From Bacteroidales bacterium (GTDB lineage: Bacteria; Bacteroidota; Bacteroidia; Bacteroidales; Lentimicrobiaceae): DNA of 64,000 nucleotides. Made by a program: the position numbers and the translations under genes. The notes beneath the pieces are model-generated. The model was not told the DNA's origin. It searched no databases and worked only from the letters and a program-made list of their open reading frames with translations. Positions 36,363 to 45,657 of this stretch are shown here, in pieces (position 1 is the stretch's first letter; each line of letters starts with the position of its first letter). The stretch lies in contig JADJEQ010000025.1 in the NCBI GenBank assembly GCA_016709025.1, forward strand, positions 1-64,000, written 5' to 3'.

Positions 36363-36575
36363 TTATTTACTGATCAGTTCAAACCTTGACAATGGTGCCA
36401 TCCGCGCCTTATTCAACTGCAGGGAATTACCATCGGTGGTAGAATTATCAATGGTTTCAGGAACTTTAAATAATTCATTTTCGGTAGCCATATTGGGGCA
36501 GGCCATCATGGTGGAACCCATTTTGAAAGGTGACACGGTTGCCTTCTTTCAGTTCACAGGAACCGAAAAACATTG
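36363..36575 (-). pseudogene. Decayed C-terminal copy of the NlpE/META lipoprotein
   Basis: The minus strand reads GSTMMACPN, then TTDGNSLQLNKARMAPL and RFELISK-stop, which matches the end of the intact gene at 40807-41607 (TTDGKTLQLNKARMAPLARFELISE). A frame break lies near 36525, and nothing matching the N-terminal 190 residues is found upstream. It is a truncated duplicate, with the two copies now 4.2 kb apart. Confidence 0.85.
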
Positions 36576-36605
36576 TCCATCAATAGAAAAATGGCTATTG
36601 GCTTA

Positions 36606-36872
36606 TTAAACAATATTCTTGATTCCCCACCCTTCAGGCCAGGCCATAAAAGTATCTAAACTTTTATACGAACCCATCGTTACCTTAATGCTGGAGCAAT
36701 CGGGATAATTGACGCATTCTTCTTTCCATGTGAAATAGCGCCAGTTTTTAAAATCGAAAAATACGTGTGTATCCCAACCAAACTCATTCTGGTAGAAAAT
36801 AACATTGTTTACATTTACCCAATCATAATTTGGCGTGCCGGGAAACATACTGCTAAATGACTCTGAAGTCAA
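36606..36872 (-). CDS. Lipoprotein of unknown function, C-terminal fragment
   Basis: This frame (TSESFSSMFPGTPNYDWVNVNNVIFYQNEFGWDTHVFFDFKNWRYFTWKEECVNYPDCSS…) continues the lipoprotein at 36853-37515. One extra G in the GGG run near 36883 separates FG from ELTSESF. Joined, the gene covers 36606-37515 (302 codons). The sequence is rich in aromatic residues, as in secreted beta proteins. No family recognised. Confidence 0.65.
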   Translation of the reverse strand: MTSESFSSMFPGTPNYDWVNVNNVIFYQNEFGWDTHVFFDFKNWRYFTWKEECVNYPDCSSIKVTMGSYKSLDTFMAWPEGWGIKNIV

Positions 36873-37515
36873 TTCTCCCGAACCTCCACCCGGTTAGCCA
36901 TCCGGTACAGGAGCCTTCTTTAAAATAACTCAAAAACATCCATGCAATTGCACCTCCGGGTAAACCGGAAGCACGAACCATTGAAAGGCCCTGAGGTGTT
37001 TTTCCAGCTCTGCTTCCAGCAATTGCCGGGTCGTTAAATGTGCTGTGAATGCCACCGCCATATTTGGGTCCACCCGGAGGCCGGTGATAAATTGAGTCAT
37101 ACACATAAATAAATCTTCCATCTGCTGCCATGTTAGCTACTTTCATCCGCATATGCGCATTAACATACATATCGGTATTATAGCCATAACCGCATGATTT
37201 TACCCCGGCAGGCCAATTGGTAGCCGCACTATCAATGGGCAAGGGGCCTTTCACAATTTTCAACGAATCGAATTTTGCAATTTTGGCTGTAAAATACTTT
37301 TTATCCTTGTTGTCATCGTGGTTTAAATCATAAAAGATAAAACCATCAAAGCTCCACCAGCCTATACTTGTATCCCATTTATAGTTGATAGCAACAAAGT
37401 TGGGTGTATTCTTTGCCGTGGATGGATTTGGCGTTGGTGCAACAGGGTTGTCTTTTTTGCAGGAATACGTTATCAGTATTACAAATGCAATAGCAATAGT
37501 TTTCAATATTTTCAT
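36853..37515 (-). CDS. Lipoprotein of unknown function, N-terminal fragment
   Basis: The lipoprotein signal MKILKTIAIAFVILITYSC is followed by a Lys/Asp/Pro linker and a domain with the pattern NYKWDTSIGWWSFDGFIFYDLNHDDNKDKKYFTAKI. A Gly/Pro-rich stretch RPPGGPKYGGGIHSTFND follows. It is probably anchored at the outer membrane. The frame breaks near 36883. No homologous family recognised. It stands alone on the minus strand between two plus- or minus-strand spacers. Confidence 0.7.
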   Translation of the reverse strand: MKILKTIAIAFVILITYSCKKDNPVAPTPNPSTAKNTPNFVAINYKWDTSIGWWSFDGFIFYDLNHDDNKDKKYFTAKIAKFDSLKIVKGPLPIDSAATNWPAGVKSCGYGYNTDMYVNAHMRMKVANMAADGRFIYVYDSIYHRPPGGPKYGGGIHSTFNDPAIAGSRAGKTPQGLSMVRASGLPGGAIAWMFLSYFKEGSCTGWLTGWRFGRIDFRVI

Positions 37516-37828
37516 CTGTCAATTTTTACGTCAGATGTAATTGCTTACATCTTGGTTGTATTAAAGGTGTACACTCCAATAGGCTCAGTGCATCGCGTGA
37601 GCTAAATGTTTGCCTTGAATAATCATCCTCAGAGTGACAGGTGATAAATCATTGGCATGCCAGCTTCATTGGTATAGCATTACATTTATGCCGTAAAATT
37701 CTGGTTTTAAAGAATCTGATTGTGAGAAAATAGACGAATGAGCCGATTAATCGACGAATGAGTAAATAATTATTGTAACTAAGTTTGATCCGTCTGAAAC
37801 CAGACAGGCAAACAAATGTTAATTCTAA

Positions 37829-38532
37829 ATGGAAAAATTCAATTGTATCATTGTTGATGATGATGAAGTAGCCATGCTGAAAGTGGTTTCGATTGCCCGA
37901 AAATTTCCGGTTTTAAATATAGTGGGTAGTTTTACTTCGCCGATGTTGTTTTATCTGTAATTGAAAAAGAAGAAATCGATGTGCTTTTTCTCGATATTGA
38001 TATGCCAGATATAAACGGTTTAGAATTCAGAAAAAAAATGATGACCGTTCCTGTAAATGTTTTTATCACATCACATGCTGAACACGCCATCGAAAGTTTT
38101 GAACTTGATACTTTAGACTTTATAGTGAAGCCATTGCGATTCGAACGTTTCGAGCAGACCATAAAAAGAATTGAAGAGTTTATGGAAATCAGGCGCAAGG
38201 CCGCTATGTTTGAAATTAGTTCTGCCGATGATTTTATATATATCAAAGACGGTTATGATAAAATAAAAGTTAAGCTGTATGAAGTTATGTATCTTGAAGC
38301 ATTGAAAGATTATACCATTTTAGTTACTGCTCACAAGCGATATTGTGTTTTGTACAGCATTGGAAATTTAATCAAAGAAAGTAATTTTCAATCCTTTGTC
38401 CGGGTGCACAGAAGTTTTGCTGTCCGGAAAAATTTCGTCAAAATCATAGGAACGCAACAAATAACGCTGATAAATAATACTTCAATTCCCATTGGAAATA
38501 GTTATAAGGCCAACATAGAAGCTGTGTTATGA
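37829..38532 (+). CDS. LytTR-type response regulator, about 234 aa (frameshifted)
   Basis: The start is ATG 37829 (MEKFNCIIVDDDEVAMLKVVSIARKFP). The receiver domain has the acidic pocket DDD near residues 10-12, the phosphorylation Asp in VLFLDIDMP and Lys in VKPLRFERFEQ. One missing G near 37940 (TCGGCC read as TCGCC) puts the first 37 codons in another frame. The C-terminal LytTR DNA-binding domain includes FIYIKDGYDKIKVKLYEVMYLEALKDYTILVT and FVRVHRSFAV. The stop overlaps the kinase start by ATGA, so the two form a two-component pair. Confidence 0.88.
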
Positions 38533-38789
38533 GGATTAAAATTGTATTTGCCGTTTTATTTCTCATTTTGGCTCAAAAAGCTCAAAATCAAACCACTACT
38601 GTGGATAGCTTGCTGAGAGAACTACCAAAGGCCGCAAGCGATACGGTAAGAGCCCGTATATACATACGCCTGCATGATAATCTGCGTTTTTCAAATCCTG
38701 AAAAAGCATTGAGTTATGCCGGAGAAGGCTTGAAAATTGTTCACAAAATGAAGTGGGATAAAGGGCTTCCGTTTTTTATAATGATATAG
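38529..38789 (+). CDS. TPR sensor kinase paired with the LytTR regulator, N-terminal fragment
   Basis: A signal peptide (MRIKIVFAVLFLILAQKAQNQ) is followed by the start of TPR repeats (PEKALSYAGEGLKIVHKM). The frame breaks near 38766 (a GGGG run one base short) and again near 38813 (AACCACAAA read as AACACAAA). The intact gene would be 38529-40413, about 628 codons, with at least four indels. Confidence 0.8.
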   Translation: MRIKIVFAVLFLILAQKAQNQTTTVDSLLRELPKAASDTVRARIYIRLHDNLRFSNPEKALSYAGEGLKIVHKMKWDKGLPFFIMI

Positions 38790-38813
38790 GAAACAATTTC
38801 CTTGACCAGGAAA

Positions 38814-39132
38814 ACACAAAGAAGCCCTGGGAAATTTCTTAAAATCACTCGAATACTCCGGTAAAATTCCCTCGTTAAGAGCATTGACTTTGCAGAATAT
38901 AGGTATTGTTTATTTTAAAGAAGAGAATATTCCGATGGCAATGCAATACAACAATCAGGCGTTTGGAATTGCCGGAAAGAATAATTTAACCGCAACATTA
39001 GGAGCATGTTGCAACACCTATGGAGATATTTATTCTTATCAGAACAACATTGCCAATGCCAAAGCATTCTATTTAAAAGCATTGGACATATGGAAAAGGA
39101 AAATAACCCGGCTCAGCAAGCAACAGTTCTAA
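38814..39132 (+). CDS. TPR sensor kinase paired with the LytTR regulator, middle fragment
   Basis: This frame reads as TPR repeats (HKEALGNFLKSLEYSG, ALTLQNIGIVYFKEENIPMAMQYNNQAF, NIANAKAFYLKALDIW). It leaves frame near 39095 after LDIWK, where GKENNPAQQATVLMHLGEI continues in another frame. A further break near 39165 leads into the last fragment. It has no start codon of its own. Confidence 0.7.
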
Positions 39133-39243
39133 TGCATTTGGGTGAAATATCAACTGATATAAAACCAGGATTGCTTTTATAAACAATCCAAAGCTATATG
39201 GGACTCTGAAAATCCTTCCTATTTATTAGCAGTTTCCAATATT

Positions 39244-40413
39244 TTGGGTTTGGCCGGAGAAAATATCAACTTATACCAAAATGACAGTTTGTATAAAAAA
39301 ACAGCGTTGGGGATTTCGAAAAAGCAATTACTGGTTGATGCTGAAAAGTACTTGACAGATGCAGTCAATTATTCAAAACAATCCAATGTACAACAAAATC
39401 TGATGTTTGCTTATGGAAAGCTTTCTGAGCTTGAAGAAGCACGAGGCAATTACAAAAAGGCGTTGGAATACATCAATTTAAACTACGAAATTTATATTTC
39501 CATTTTTTCGCAGGAAAACAAAAACAAAATTGCCACATTGGAAAGCAGGCAAAAATTACTGGCAAAAGACAAAGAGATTGCCATTAAAAAACTAAGCCTG
39601 CAACAAAAGCAAAAGCAACAATGGTACTATATTGGTGTTATTTTTCTTTTATCGATTATTGGAGGATTGCTGTTTTATCAAAGCCGGAACCGTAAAAAAA
39701 TAAACCAGAAATTGCAGCTTCTGAATTCAGAATTAGATCAGGCTAACAACGCAAAAATAAAATTTTTAGGCATCCTGAACCACGATTTACGAAGCCCGGT
39801 TTCTAACCTGATTGATTTTTTACACCTTCAAAAAGACAGCCCGGATTTGCTCGACGATGAAACAAAAAACAGGATTGAGAAATCAACGCTAACCTCTGCC
39901 GAAAATCTGTTAACTTCTATGGAAGATATTTTGCAATGGAGTAAAAGCCAGATGGAAAACTTCAAACCTCAACCCAGGGATGTATTTATAAATTCTGTTT
40001 TCGAGGATACCAAAAATCATTTTTCAGGTGTTAAAAAAGTAAATCTGCTGTTTGAGAATCCAGACAATATTCAAATCAACACTGATGAGAATTACCTTAA
40101 AACCATTCTTAGAAATTTGACAGGAAATGCTATAAAAGCATTGATTGATGTTGAAAACCCAACTATTATCTGGAAAGCTTTTCAGAAAAAAAATAAAATA
40201 TATTTGTCGGTTACGGATAATGGTCCCGGCGCAAATAAGGCGCAGTTTAAAGCCTTATATAATGATAAGGAAGTAGCCGGGATTAAAACCGGTTTGGGTT
40301 TACATCTTATCCGGGATTTAGCAACTGCGATTGATTGTGAGATTACTGTAGATACCAGGGTTGGTTTCGGAACAACCATACTGCTGGCGTTGGAACAGAA
40401 ATCTGGTACATGA
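39244..40413 (+). CDS. TPR sensor histidine kinase, C-terminal catalytic fragment
   Basis: The last TPR units (GNYKKALEYINLNYEIY) and a coiled coil lead to one membrane helix (WYYIGVIFLLSIIGGLLFY). The kinase core has H-box FLGILNHDLRSPVSNLIDF, N-box ENYLKTILRNLTGNAIKAL, G1 VTDNGPGANK and G2 TGLGLHLIRDL. TPRs would be periplasmic and the kinase cytoplasmic. The core is of the SHDLRSP type and is unrelated in detail to the six kinases at 50-64 kb (AHEIQNPLNF type). It should phosphorylate the LytTR regulator encoded just upstream. Confidence 0.9.
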   Translation: MGLAGENINLYQNDSLYKKTALGISKKQLLVDAEKYLTDAVNYSKQSNVQQNLMFAYGKLSELEEARGNYKKALEYINLNYEIYISIFSQENKNKIATLESRQKLLAKDKEIAIKKLSLQQKQKQQWYYIGVIFLLSIIGGLLFYQSRNRKKINQKLQLLNSELDQANNAKIKFLGILNHDLRSPVSNLIDFLHLQKDSPDLLDDETKNRIEKSTLTSAENLLTSMEDILQWSKSQMENFKPQPRDVFINSVFEDTKNHFSGVKKVNLLFENPDNIQINTDENYLKTILRNLTGNAIKALIDVENPTIIWKAFQKKNKIYLSVTDNGPGANKAQFKALYNDKEVAGIKTGLGLHLIRDLATAIDCEITVDTRVGFGTTILLALEQKSGT

Positions 40414-40754
40414 TGAAATAGCCATATTTGGAGTTAAATACTAATGGTATATGATATTATGAACAGACTGATATATGCTCCCGTTCGCCCAGGGCTGTCC
40501 TTTGCCAGGCAATAAATTGGATCATTTTTGTACAGGCTGATCCTGAGCCGGTTTATCCTTCAGGCTGAGCCTGAATCTGACCAATAATTCTGTATAAAAA
40601 TCAAAAGTTATCTTATTCATGCAATAACCTGAAATTAGTAATTCGACGAAAGCACAACCTTAGCGGAATCTGAGCCTTGTACGAACAAGACCGGTTTGTT
40701 CAGGCTTTCCCGGAGAATATTCAGGTGAGACTAGTATGAAATTTAGTAATAAGC
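40414..40754. other. Intergenic, no gene seen
   Basis: About 340 bases with a few short GGCTGATCCTGAGCC / CAGGCTGAGCCTGA phrases near 40527-40577 that could form hairpins. No coding sequence. Confidence 0.5.
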
Positions 40755-40788
40755 ATAAAAAAGGGTGTCCATCATTCAGGACACCCTG
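40755..40788 (-). terminator. Rho-independent terminator of the META lipoprotein gene
   Basis: The stem AGGGTGTCC / GGACACCCT with a 7-base loop is followed on the minus strand by six T. It lies about 20 bases past the stop codon at 40807. Confidence 0.92.
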
Positions 40789-40806
40789 GAAATATAATAA
40801 CCCATT

Positions 40807-41607
40807 CTATTCACTGATCAGTTCAAACCTTGCCAAAGGGGCCATACGTGCCTTATTCAGCTGAAGGGTTTTACCATCGGTGGTATAATTGTCAACGGTT
40901 TCAAGAACCTTATATAATTCCTGTTCAGTAGTCATATTTGGACAGGCCATCATGGTGGAGCCCATTTTAGAGAAGGAGACACGGTTGCCTTCTTTCAATT
41001 CATAGGAACCGAAAAAGCTGTTACAGCCCGCATAACCGCTCACCCGGCTCTCTTCCTGCTGAAGGGAAATAAAATACTCTTTCCCGCTGCCCGAGGTGTC
41101 TTCAACCGGCTTGCCATTCAATTCAACCAGTTTCCATTTCTTGCCGACAATACCGGCATCACCGGCTACCTGAGCGGTTTTTGTCAGAATGTACTTATCG
41201 GCCAGTGCCCCGGTGATGCGTTTTCCCTCCATGTCAAGTTGTATCAGTTTATTTTCTGCTACCAGGTAACTGTTCGGGGCATTGGTAATTCCTTCGAGCA
41301 ACACGGTGCTACCAGCCTCATTCCAGGTGAATTTACCGTTATTTTCATAAAACTTCATGGTTTTGCCTTTGTACACCATCGAAATTTTATAGGTAAGATC
41401 TTTGTTTAAGGTGATGGAGGTTGCGATGCCCTGACAATCGGCACATGGCACTGTCCCTGCATAAGTTCCCGCCCAGTCGAGTGAAACTGAACTGTTATCG
41501 CCGATTACTATTTTTTTTGGCTCTGACGGCACTGATTTTTGTGTTTTGCATCCGGATGCAAGTACAGCTGCCATGGCTGCAGCCAAAATTAAAACGTTTC
41601 TTTTCAT
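40807..41607 (-). CDS. Lipoprotein with NlpE-like N-terminal domain and META (HslJ-like) C-terminal domain
   Basis: The 266-residue protein has lipobox AVLASGC. Residues about 48-145 match the copper-resistance NlpE N-terminal domain (WAGTYAGTVPCADCQGIATSITLNKDLTYKIS, including the CADC pair). Residues about 155-263 match the META/HslJ domain (WKLVELNGKPV, VSGYAGCNSFFGSYELKEGNRVSFSKMGSTMMACPN, LARFELI). In Enterobacteria NlpE senses envelope stress and HslJ is linked to heat and novobiocin resistance. Here the fused protein is probably an envelope stress lipoprotein of unknown partner. A decayed partial copy is at 36363-36575. Confidence 0.93.
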   Translation of the reverse strand: MKRNVLILAAAMAAVLASGCKTQKSVPSEPKKIVIGDNSSVSLDWAGTYAGTVPCADCQGIATSITLNKDLTYKISMVYKGKTMKFYENNGKFTWNEAGSTVLLEGITNAPNSYLVAENKLIQLDMEGKRITGALADKYILTKTAQVAGDAGIVGKKWKLVELNGKPVEDTSGSGKEYFISLQQEESRVSGYAGCNSFFGSYELKEGNRVSFSKMGSTMMACPNMTTEQELYKVLETVDNYTTDGKTLQLNKARMAPLARFELISE

Positions 41608-41700
41608 TTATTTCAAGTTTAAATTGCTGAATATTACATTCATTTTTTTGTTTACGCGGGTGATAAAACTGACGGTATCTGCTTAAAAATATAATTACAC

Positions 41701-41708
41701 CAAATATA
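41701..41708 (-). promoter_or_regulatory. Candidate -7 box of the META lipoprotein gene (TATATTTG)
   Basis: A perfect TAnnTTTG on the minus strand 93 bases before the ATG. The nearest TTG (41735-41733) is 24 bases away, longer than usual. Confidence 0.4.
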
Positions 41709-41825
41709 CGCGTACTTATCTTTGGAAAAATTCAAATGGCTCATTTATTTTACGACTCACAGCCTCTGATTCAATGCCCTTTGATTTTTGCAGAAGATCG
41801 GTAAAAAGAGCCTGATCAGGCTTTC

Positions 41826-42287
41826 TTATCTTAATTCAATACAGAAACCCAGCCGTGGCTGAAGCTTCAGCGTTATATAATCTTCATAAAATCTGGCTGC
41901 CGGTGAAATCTCGGTATAAATCAGGAATTCAGGCAGTTTCTCAAACGGTTTAATACTGAATCCCACTGGAACCAGTGCAGAAACATAACCGGATCCGGGG
42001 TTGTTATATCCATAACCCAAGCCCGCACCAACAAACAACCGATATAAATCATTTCCCGAAATCCTGAATGTGGCAATGATTTCCGGCTCCAGCCCGAATG
42101 AACCTTCGTCGGAAGAGGAATAAAAAATCGCAGTTCTCAATTCCAGGTTTGTCGTTTTAAAACTGCCGAGACTGACTCCCACGGCATTGTTAAGCGGATA
42201 AATATTTAGCCTTATCTGTGCTTTAGATTGTTCAGCCAACAATATAATTGCAGCAATAAATAATAATTTCAGAAGTAATTTTTTCAT
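41826..42287 (-). CDS. Small outer-membrane beta-barrel protein, 153 aa
   Basis: A signal peptide (LLLKLLFIAAIILLAEQSKAQ) is followed by about eight short alternating strands (RLNIYPLNNAVGVSLGSF, LYRLFVGAGLGYGYNN, FLIYTEISPAARFYEDYITLKLQPRLGFCIEL). The size is typical of an 8-stranded barrel. It starts 10 bases after the GH114-like gene, so both are on one transcript. Function unknown. Confidence 0.75.
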   Translation of the reverse strand: MKKLLLKLLFIAAIILLAEQSKAQIRLNIYPLNNAVGVSLGSFKTTNLELRTAIFYSSSDEGSFGLEPEIIATFRISGNDLYRLFVGAGLGYGYNNPGSGYVSALVPVGFSIKPFEKLPEFLIYTEISPAARFYEDYITLKLQPRLGFCIELR

Positions 42288-42297
42288 TTCAGCCGGT

Positions 42298-43278
42298 TTA
42301 ATATTCGGGGTGAGGTGTAGAAGTGAGTTTATTGAGCAGGCGCAATGTTACATATGTTTTGAAATGATTCTGATCCCCAAGGTTGTATGCACGGTTCACA
42401 TTGCCTGGCTCAACGGCATATTCCACGTTAAATACCGGTTTTCCCATATTTTTCCACAGTTGAAGGTCACTGATCAGCAATTCCGAATCAACTTCATCAA
42501 CCGGAGAGTCTCCTTCATTGCCCCCATTGTCGGGATCTCCCGAGCCATCGTACCAGATGTCTTCCTGTGCAATCGCATCGAACAGGCCGGCATAAGCAGC
42601 ATCTGTACCCAATTCAGGAGCATTTTGTGCGATAAAGAGAAATCCGGGTTTCCTGCCACGGGCATAACCCGTCAGTTCCCCGATAAATGCCGTCAGTTCC
42701 TGTTTTATATCTACTCCTTCCCTGTGCGCCTTTTCAATTGCAGGAGGAAAATCATAGATCATCAGCCAGTCGAGGTAAATACCATCGTAACCATCGTCAA
42801 TGATCCGCCCGATGTAATGCTTCATCATGGTTTTCCATTCAGGTGACCAGAACTTAACACCATAACTGCTATTCCATCCGTCAGGGTCAGGATCGAGCAA
42901 CCATTCCGGATTTCCCGTTTCCCAGCCTGCCTGCCAGTAATAACGGTAGCTCTCTGCCTGTCCGACATCTATGTAACAGACAACAATTTTATTTTCACCT
43001 CTTGAGTTCCTGCTGTTTCTGATGCGGGCTACATCGGCCGCCGTTGCATGTCCTTCCGATCCCTTCAGGCTTCTTTGCTGATCAATGACCAGTAAATCAT
43101 AATGAGAATCACACAGTGAATCGATGCTTTCGGGAATATCCAGTGCATCAATCTGATAAGCCCAGAAATCAACCTTTCCAAGCGGGTTTCCGGTATTCAG
43201 GACTTCATCATCGCCCCCAGTACAACTGATGAACAGGGGAACAATGAATAATAAAATGAGACTGTGTTTTATGGTCAT
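42298..43278 (-). CDS. GH114/TM1410-like endo alpha-1,4-polygalactosaminidase family lipoprotein
   Basis: The 326-residue protein has lipobox FISC. The TIM-barrel-like domain shows the family pattern: VDFWAYQIDALD, YDLLVIDQQRS, IVVCYIDVGQAESYRYYW, GVKFWSPEWKTMMKHYIGRIIDDGYDGIYLDWL, FLFIAQNAPEL and PVFNVEYAVEPGN, with several conserved Asp and Glu (YIDVG, YLDW) as likely catalytic residues. Members may cleave galactosaminoglycan exopolysaccharide; activity is shown for few. It could remodel the cell's own or a competitor's matrix. First gene of a two-gene operon with the small barrel protein. Confidence 0.85.
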   Translation of the reverse strand: MTIKHSLILLFIVPLFISCTGGDDEVLNTGNPLGKVDFWAYQIDALDIPESIDSLCDSHYDLLVIDQQRSLKGSEGHATAADVARIRNSRNSRGENKIVVCYIDVGQAESYRYYWQAGWETGNPEWLLDPDPDGWNSSYGVKFWSPEWKTMMKHYIGRIIDDGYDGIYLDWLMIYDFPPAIEKAHREGVDIKQELTAFIGELTGYARGRKPGFLFIAQNAPELGTDAAYAGLFDAIAQEDIWYDGSGDPDNGGNEGDSPVDEVDSELLISDLQLWKNMGKPVFNVEYAVEPGNVNRAYNLGDQNHFKTYVTLRLLNKLTSTPHPEY

Positions 43279-43825
43279 AAGATCTTCAGATAACCTTTGG
43301 GGAATGGGTTAGTGCAAATTTTCAACTAAATTAACGTCTGTTTGAAATTAAAGTTGTTATAGACCGGGAATTGCCTGTTATCGAAACCCGCCGATCTTAA
43401 AACAAATATAACTGTCGATTTATTATAATACCTCATTAACAGTTTTTATATGATTGATATTCAGGAAATTGATAGAATACAGATAAAATTATTAATGAAT
43501 TGACTATCCATCCTTTGCTCCCAGTCCCGCTTATTTTGCGCGGTCATTGCGTCTATGCCTGTCGTCGTGCAAAGTATGCGTGAGTTTTAAAAATTAGCGG
43601 ACTATGGCTTATTACAATATTTCGAATAATTTTTAAGGGCCTATATTCCAATGATTTATAGAACTATGAGTTTGAACATTAAAAAAACCGAAAATCAATT
43701 CTTTGCGTCTTTGCGTCTCCGCGTGATTCTTAAACTTACCGGCTATTGTTATTTCAGATGATAGTATACGGATCTGATAAATTGAACCATCTCAGAAACC
43801 AGGGGTTTTGTATTTTCGCGATTCA
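43279..43825. repeat. Intergenic with a CTTTGCGTCTTTGCGTCTCC repeat copy
   Basis: The stretch 43701-43745 (GCGTCTTTGCGTCTCCGCG then TGATTCTTAAACTTACCGG) recurs at 45051-45098 and, reversed, at 34266-34310. These three copies flank the tRNA-dihydrouridine synthase gene and the cold-shock/amylase spacer. No gene is seen in the rest. Confidence 0.75.
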
Positions 43826-44806
43826 ATGAACACGTCCCCCGCAATCTATTTTGCCCCCTTTCAGGGAATCACCACGCACATTTTCAGGAATGTATATGCG
43901 AAACATTTCACTGGTGTTGACAAGCTATATACGCCCTATTACTCAAACTTTGAGCCCGGTCATCCCCTGTCGGCGGTCAAGATGAAGTCGCTGAGCAATC
44001 AATCCGAATCCGGCATTGAGGTGGTTCCGCAGGTGCTGAGTAAAGATGCGGATGAGATTCTATGGCTGGCAAAGGTGTGCGAACAACTGGGCTTTAAGGA
44101 GCTGAACTGGAACCTGGGCTGCCCCTATCCGCAGGTTGCGAACAAAAAACGTGGTTCAGGTATTCTGCCCTATCCTGAGATGGTGGATGAAATCCTGGAA
44201 AAGGTAATGCGGGATATTAACATTTCATTTTCGGTTAAATGCAGGCTGGGTTACCATTCAACGGATGAAATAAAAGACCTGATTCCTGTTTTCAACCGCT
44301 ACCCCATTAGTGAACTCACCATTCATGCACGCATCGGGAAACAGCTTTATGCCGGGCAGCCAAACCTGGAGGTTTTCGGTTTAAATGTGGGGAGTTTTAG
44401 TGCTCCATTGGTATACAACGGCGATATTTTCAGCCCTGCGGATTACCAACGGTTCAATGCCCGTTTCCCTGATATCAGGCTGTTTATGGTTGGACGGGGC
44501 GTGCTCTACGACCCGTTTCTGCCCTCCCTGATCAAAGGCTTCGACCAACCTGATCAACCGCTGACAGAAATCCGCAGTTTTATTGATGAGCTATACACTA
44601 CCTATAGAACTGAAAGAGAAGACAACCCATCGGTGCTCAATGCCATGAAAGAATACTGGGCATATCTGGCCGAATCGTTCGATGAGCCGGTGAGGGTATT
44701 CCGAAAGGTGAGAAAAGCAAAATCTTTTATCGATTATGAGGAAGCCATTGAGCACATTTTCGGAAATTATAAATGGGTTGGCGCTGGAAAAAGGCTGTAT
44801 TCATAG
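43826..44806 (+). CDS. tRNA-dihydrouridine synthase
   Basis: The start is ATG 43826 (MNTSPAIYFAPFQGITTHIFRNVY), giving 326 residues; an upstream TTG is unlikely. The TIM barrel shows FMN-binding and family motifs: PQVLSKDADEIL, LGFKELNWNLGCPYPQVANKKRGSGIL with the catalytic Cys, FSVKCRLGY, ELTIHARIGKQLYAGQP, VYNGDIFSPADY and FMVGRGVLYDPFL. It reduces uridines in tRNA D-loops with NADPH. The sequence resembles the shorter Bacteroidota Dus group, so no E. coli A, B or C assignment is made. It is flanked by copies of the GCGTCTTTGCGT repeat. Confidence 0.95.
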   Translation: MNTSPAIYFAPFQGITTHIFRNVYAKHFTGVDKLYTPYYSNFEPGHPLSAVKMKSLSNQSESGIEVVPQVLSKDADEILWLAKVCEQLGFKELNWNLGCPYPQVANKKRGSGILPYPEMVDEILEKVMRDINISFSVKCRLGYHSTDEIKDLIPVFNRYPISELTIHARIGKQLYAGQPNLEVFGLNVGSFSAPLVYNGDIFSPADYQRFNARFPDIRLFMVGRGVLYDPFLPSLIKGFDQPDQPLTEIRSFIDELYTTYRTEREDNPSVLNAMKEYWAYLAESFDEPVRVFRKVRKAKSFIDYEEAIEHIFGNYKWVGAGKRLYS

Positions 44807-45177
44807 CTGACCATATAATAATAATACATGCTATTGGCCGCAACATAATGAGCGATCCTGCAGAAATAACAGATCCATATTCAAATTTGAGCCTGCTCCG
44901 AACAGTCACGAAAGAAGGATGACACCAGGATGCGAAGGCGCTATATTATGTATGTTATAAAAACTTGTGAGTTTTACTGTTTTAGTGTCTTAGAGTCAAA
45001 TTCGTAGCTTTCAATTGAAATGAATAATTTTCAATACAATGGTATTCAAATATTTGCGTCCTTGCGTCCTTGCGTGATTCTTAAAATTACCGGACTATTG
45101 CAGAGTGGACTCAAAATTAAATCATAATCTTTTCATCCGCCTGTAACTATTCTGGCTTATTCCCGATTTACTGTAAT
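44807..45177. repeat. Intergenic with a TTGCGTCCTTGCGTCCTTGC repeat copy
   Basis: Copy at 45051-45098, sharing GCGTGATTCTTAAA.TTACCGG with the copy at 43701. The repeat lies 80 bases before the sigma factor start. Nothing else is recognised. Confidence 0.7.
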
Positions 45178-45657
45178 ATGACCAAGGACAATTTCATTAC
45201 CTGTGCCAGACTTTATACGCCCAACCTGTTGAGGTTCTCGAAGCGTGTGGCAGGGAATGTAATTGAGGCTGAGGATATTGTACAGGAGTGTTTTGAAGTT
45301 CTCTGGAACAACAAAGAAAAAGTGGAAATCGGTTCGGCAAAGTCTTATTTGTTTTCTGTTGCACACAAAAAAATAATGGATACCTACAGGTCAGATTGTA
45401 TGATGCAGGAACTGGATTCGGTATTGAATGAACTTAAAGCGAAATCCGACGACAGAGACGATCAACAGCTGGTTCAGCTCGCCATGGAACAGATTCCGGC
45501 ATTGTTTAAAGAACTGTTGACACTTCGCGACCTTGAATCTTATTCCTACAGGGAAATTGAAACCATCACCGGATTGACCGAAAGCCAGGTAAAAGTTTAC
45601 CTTTTCAGGGCAAGGAAAGCCGTGAAGGAAAGAATCTTAAAACTCGAATTGGTATGA
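45178..45657 (+). CDS. ECF-type RNA polymerase sigma factor
   Basis: The 159-residue protein has region 2 (LRFSKRVAGNVIEAEDIVQECFEVLW, SAKSYLFSVAHKKIMDTYR) and region 4 (LFKELLTLRDLESYSYREIETITGLTESQVKVYLFRARKAVKERI). It overlaps the next gene by ATGA. Such sigma/anti-sigma pairs in Bacteroidota usually control an adjacent envelope gene. Here no FecR-type anti-sigma or SusC is present, so the signal is unlikely to be a glycan. Confidence 0.93.
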   Translation: MTKDNFITCARLYTPNLLRFSKRVAGNVIEAEDIVQECFEVLWNNKEKVEIGSAKSYLFSVAHKKIMDTYRSDCMMQELDSVLNELKAKSDDRDDQQLVQLAMEQIPALFKELLTLRDLESYSYREIETITGLTESQVKVYLFRARKAVKERILKLELV

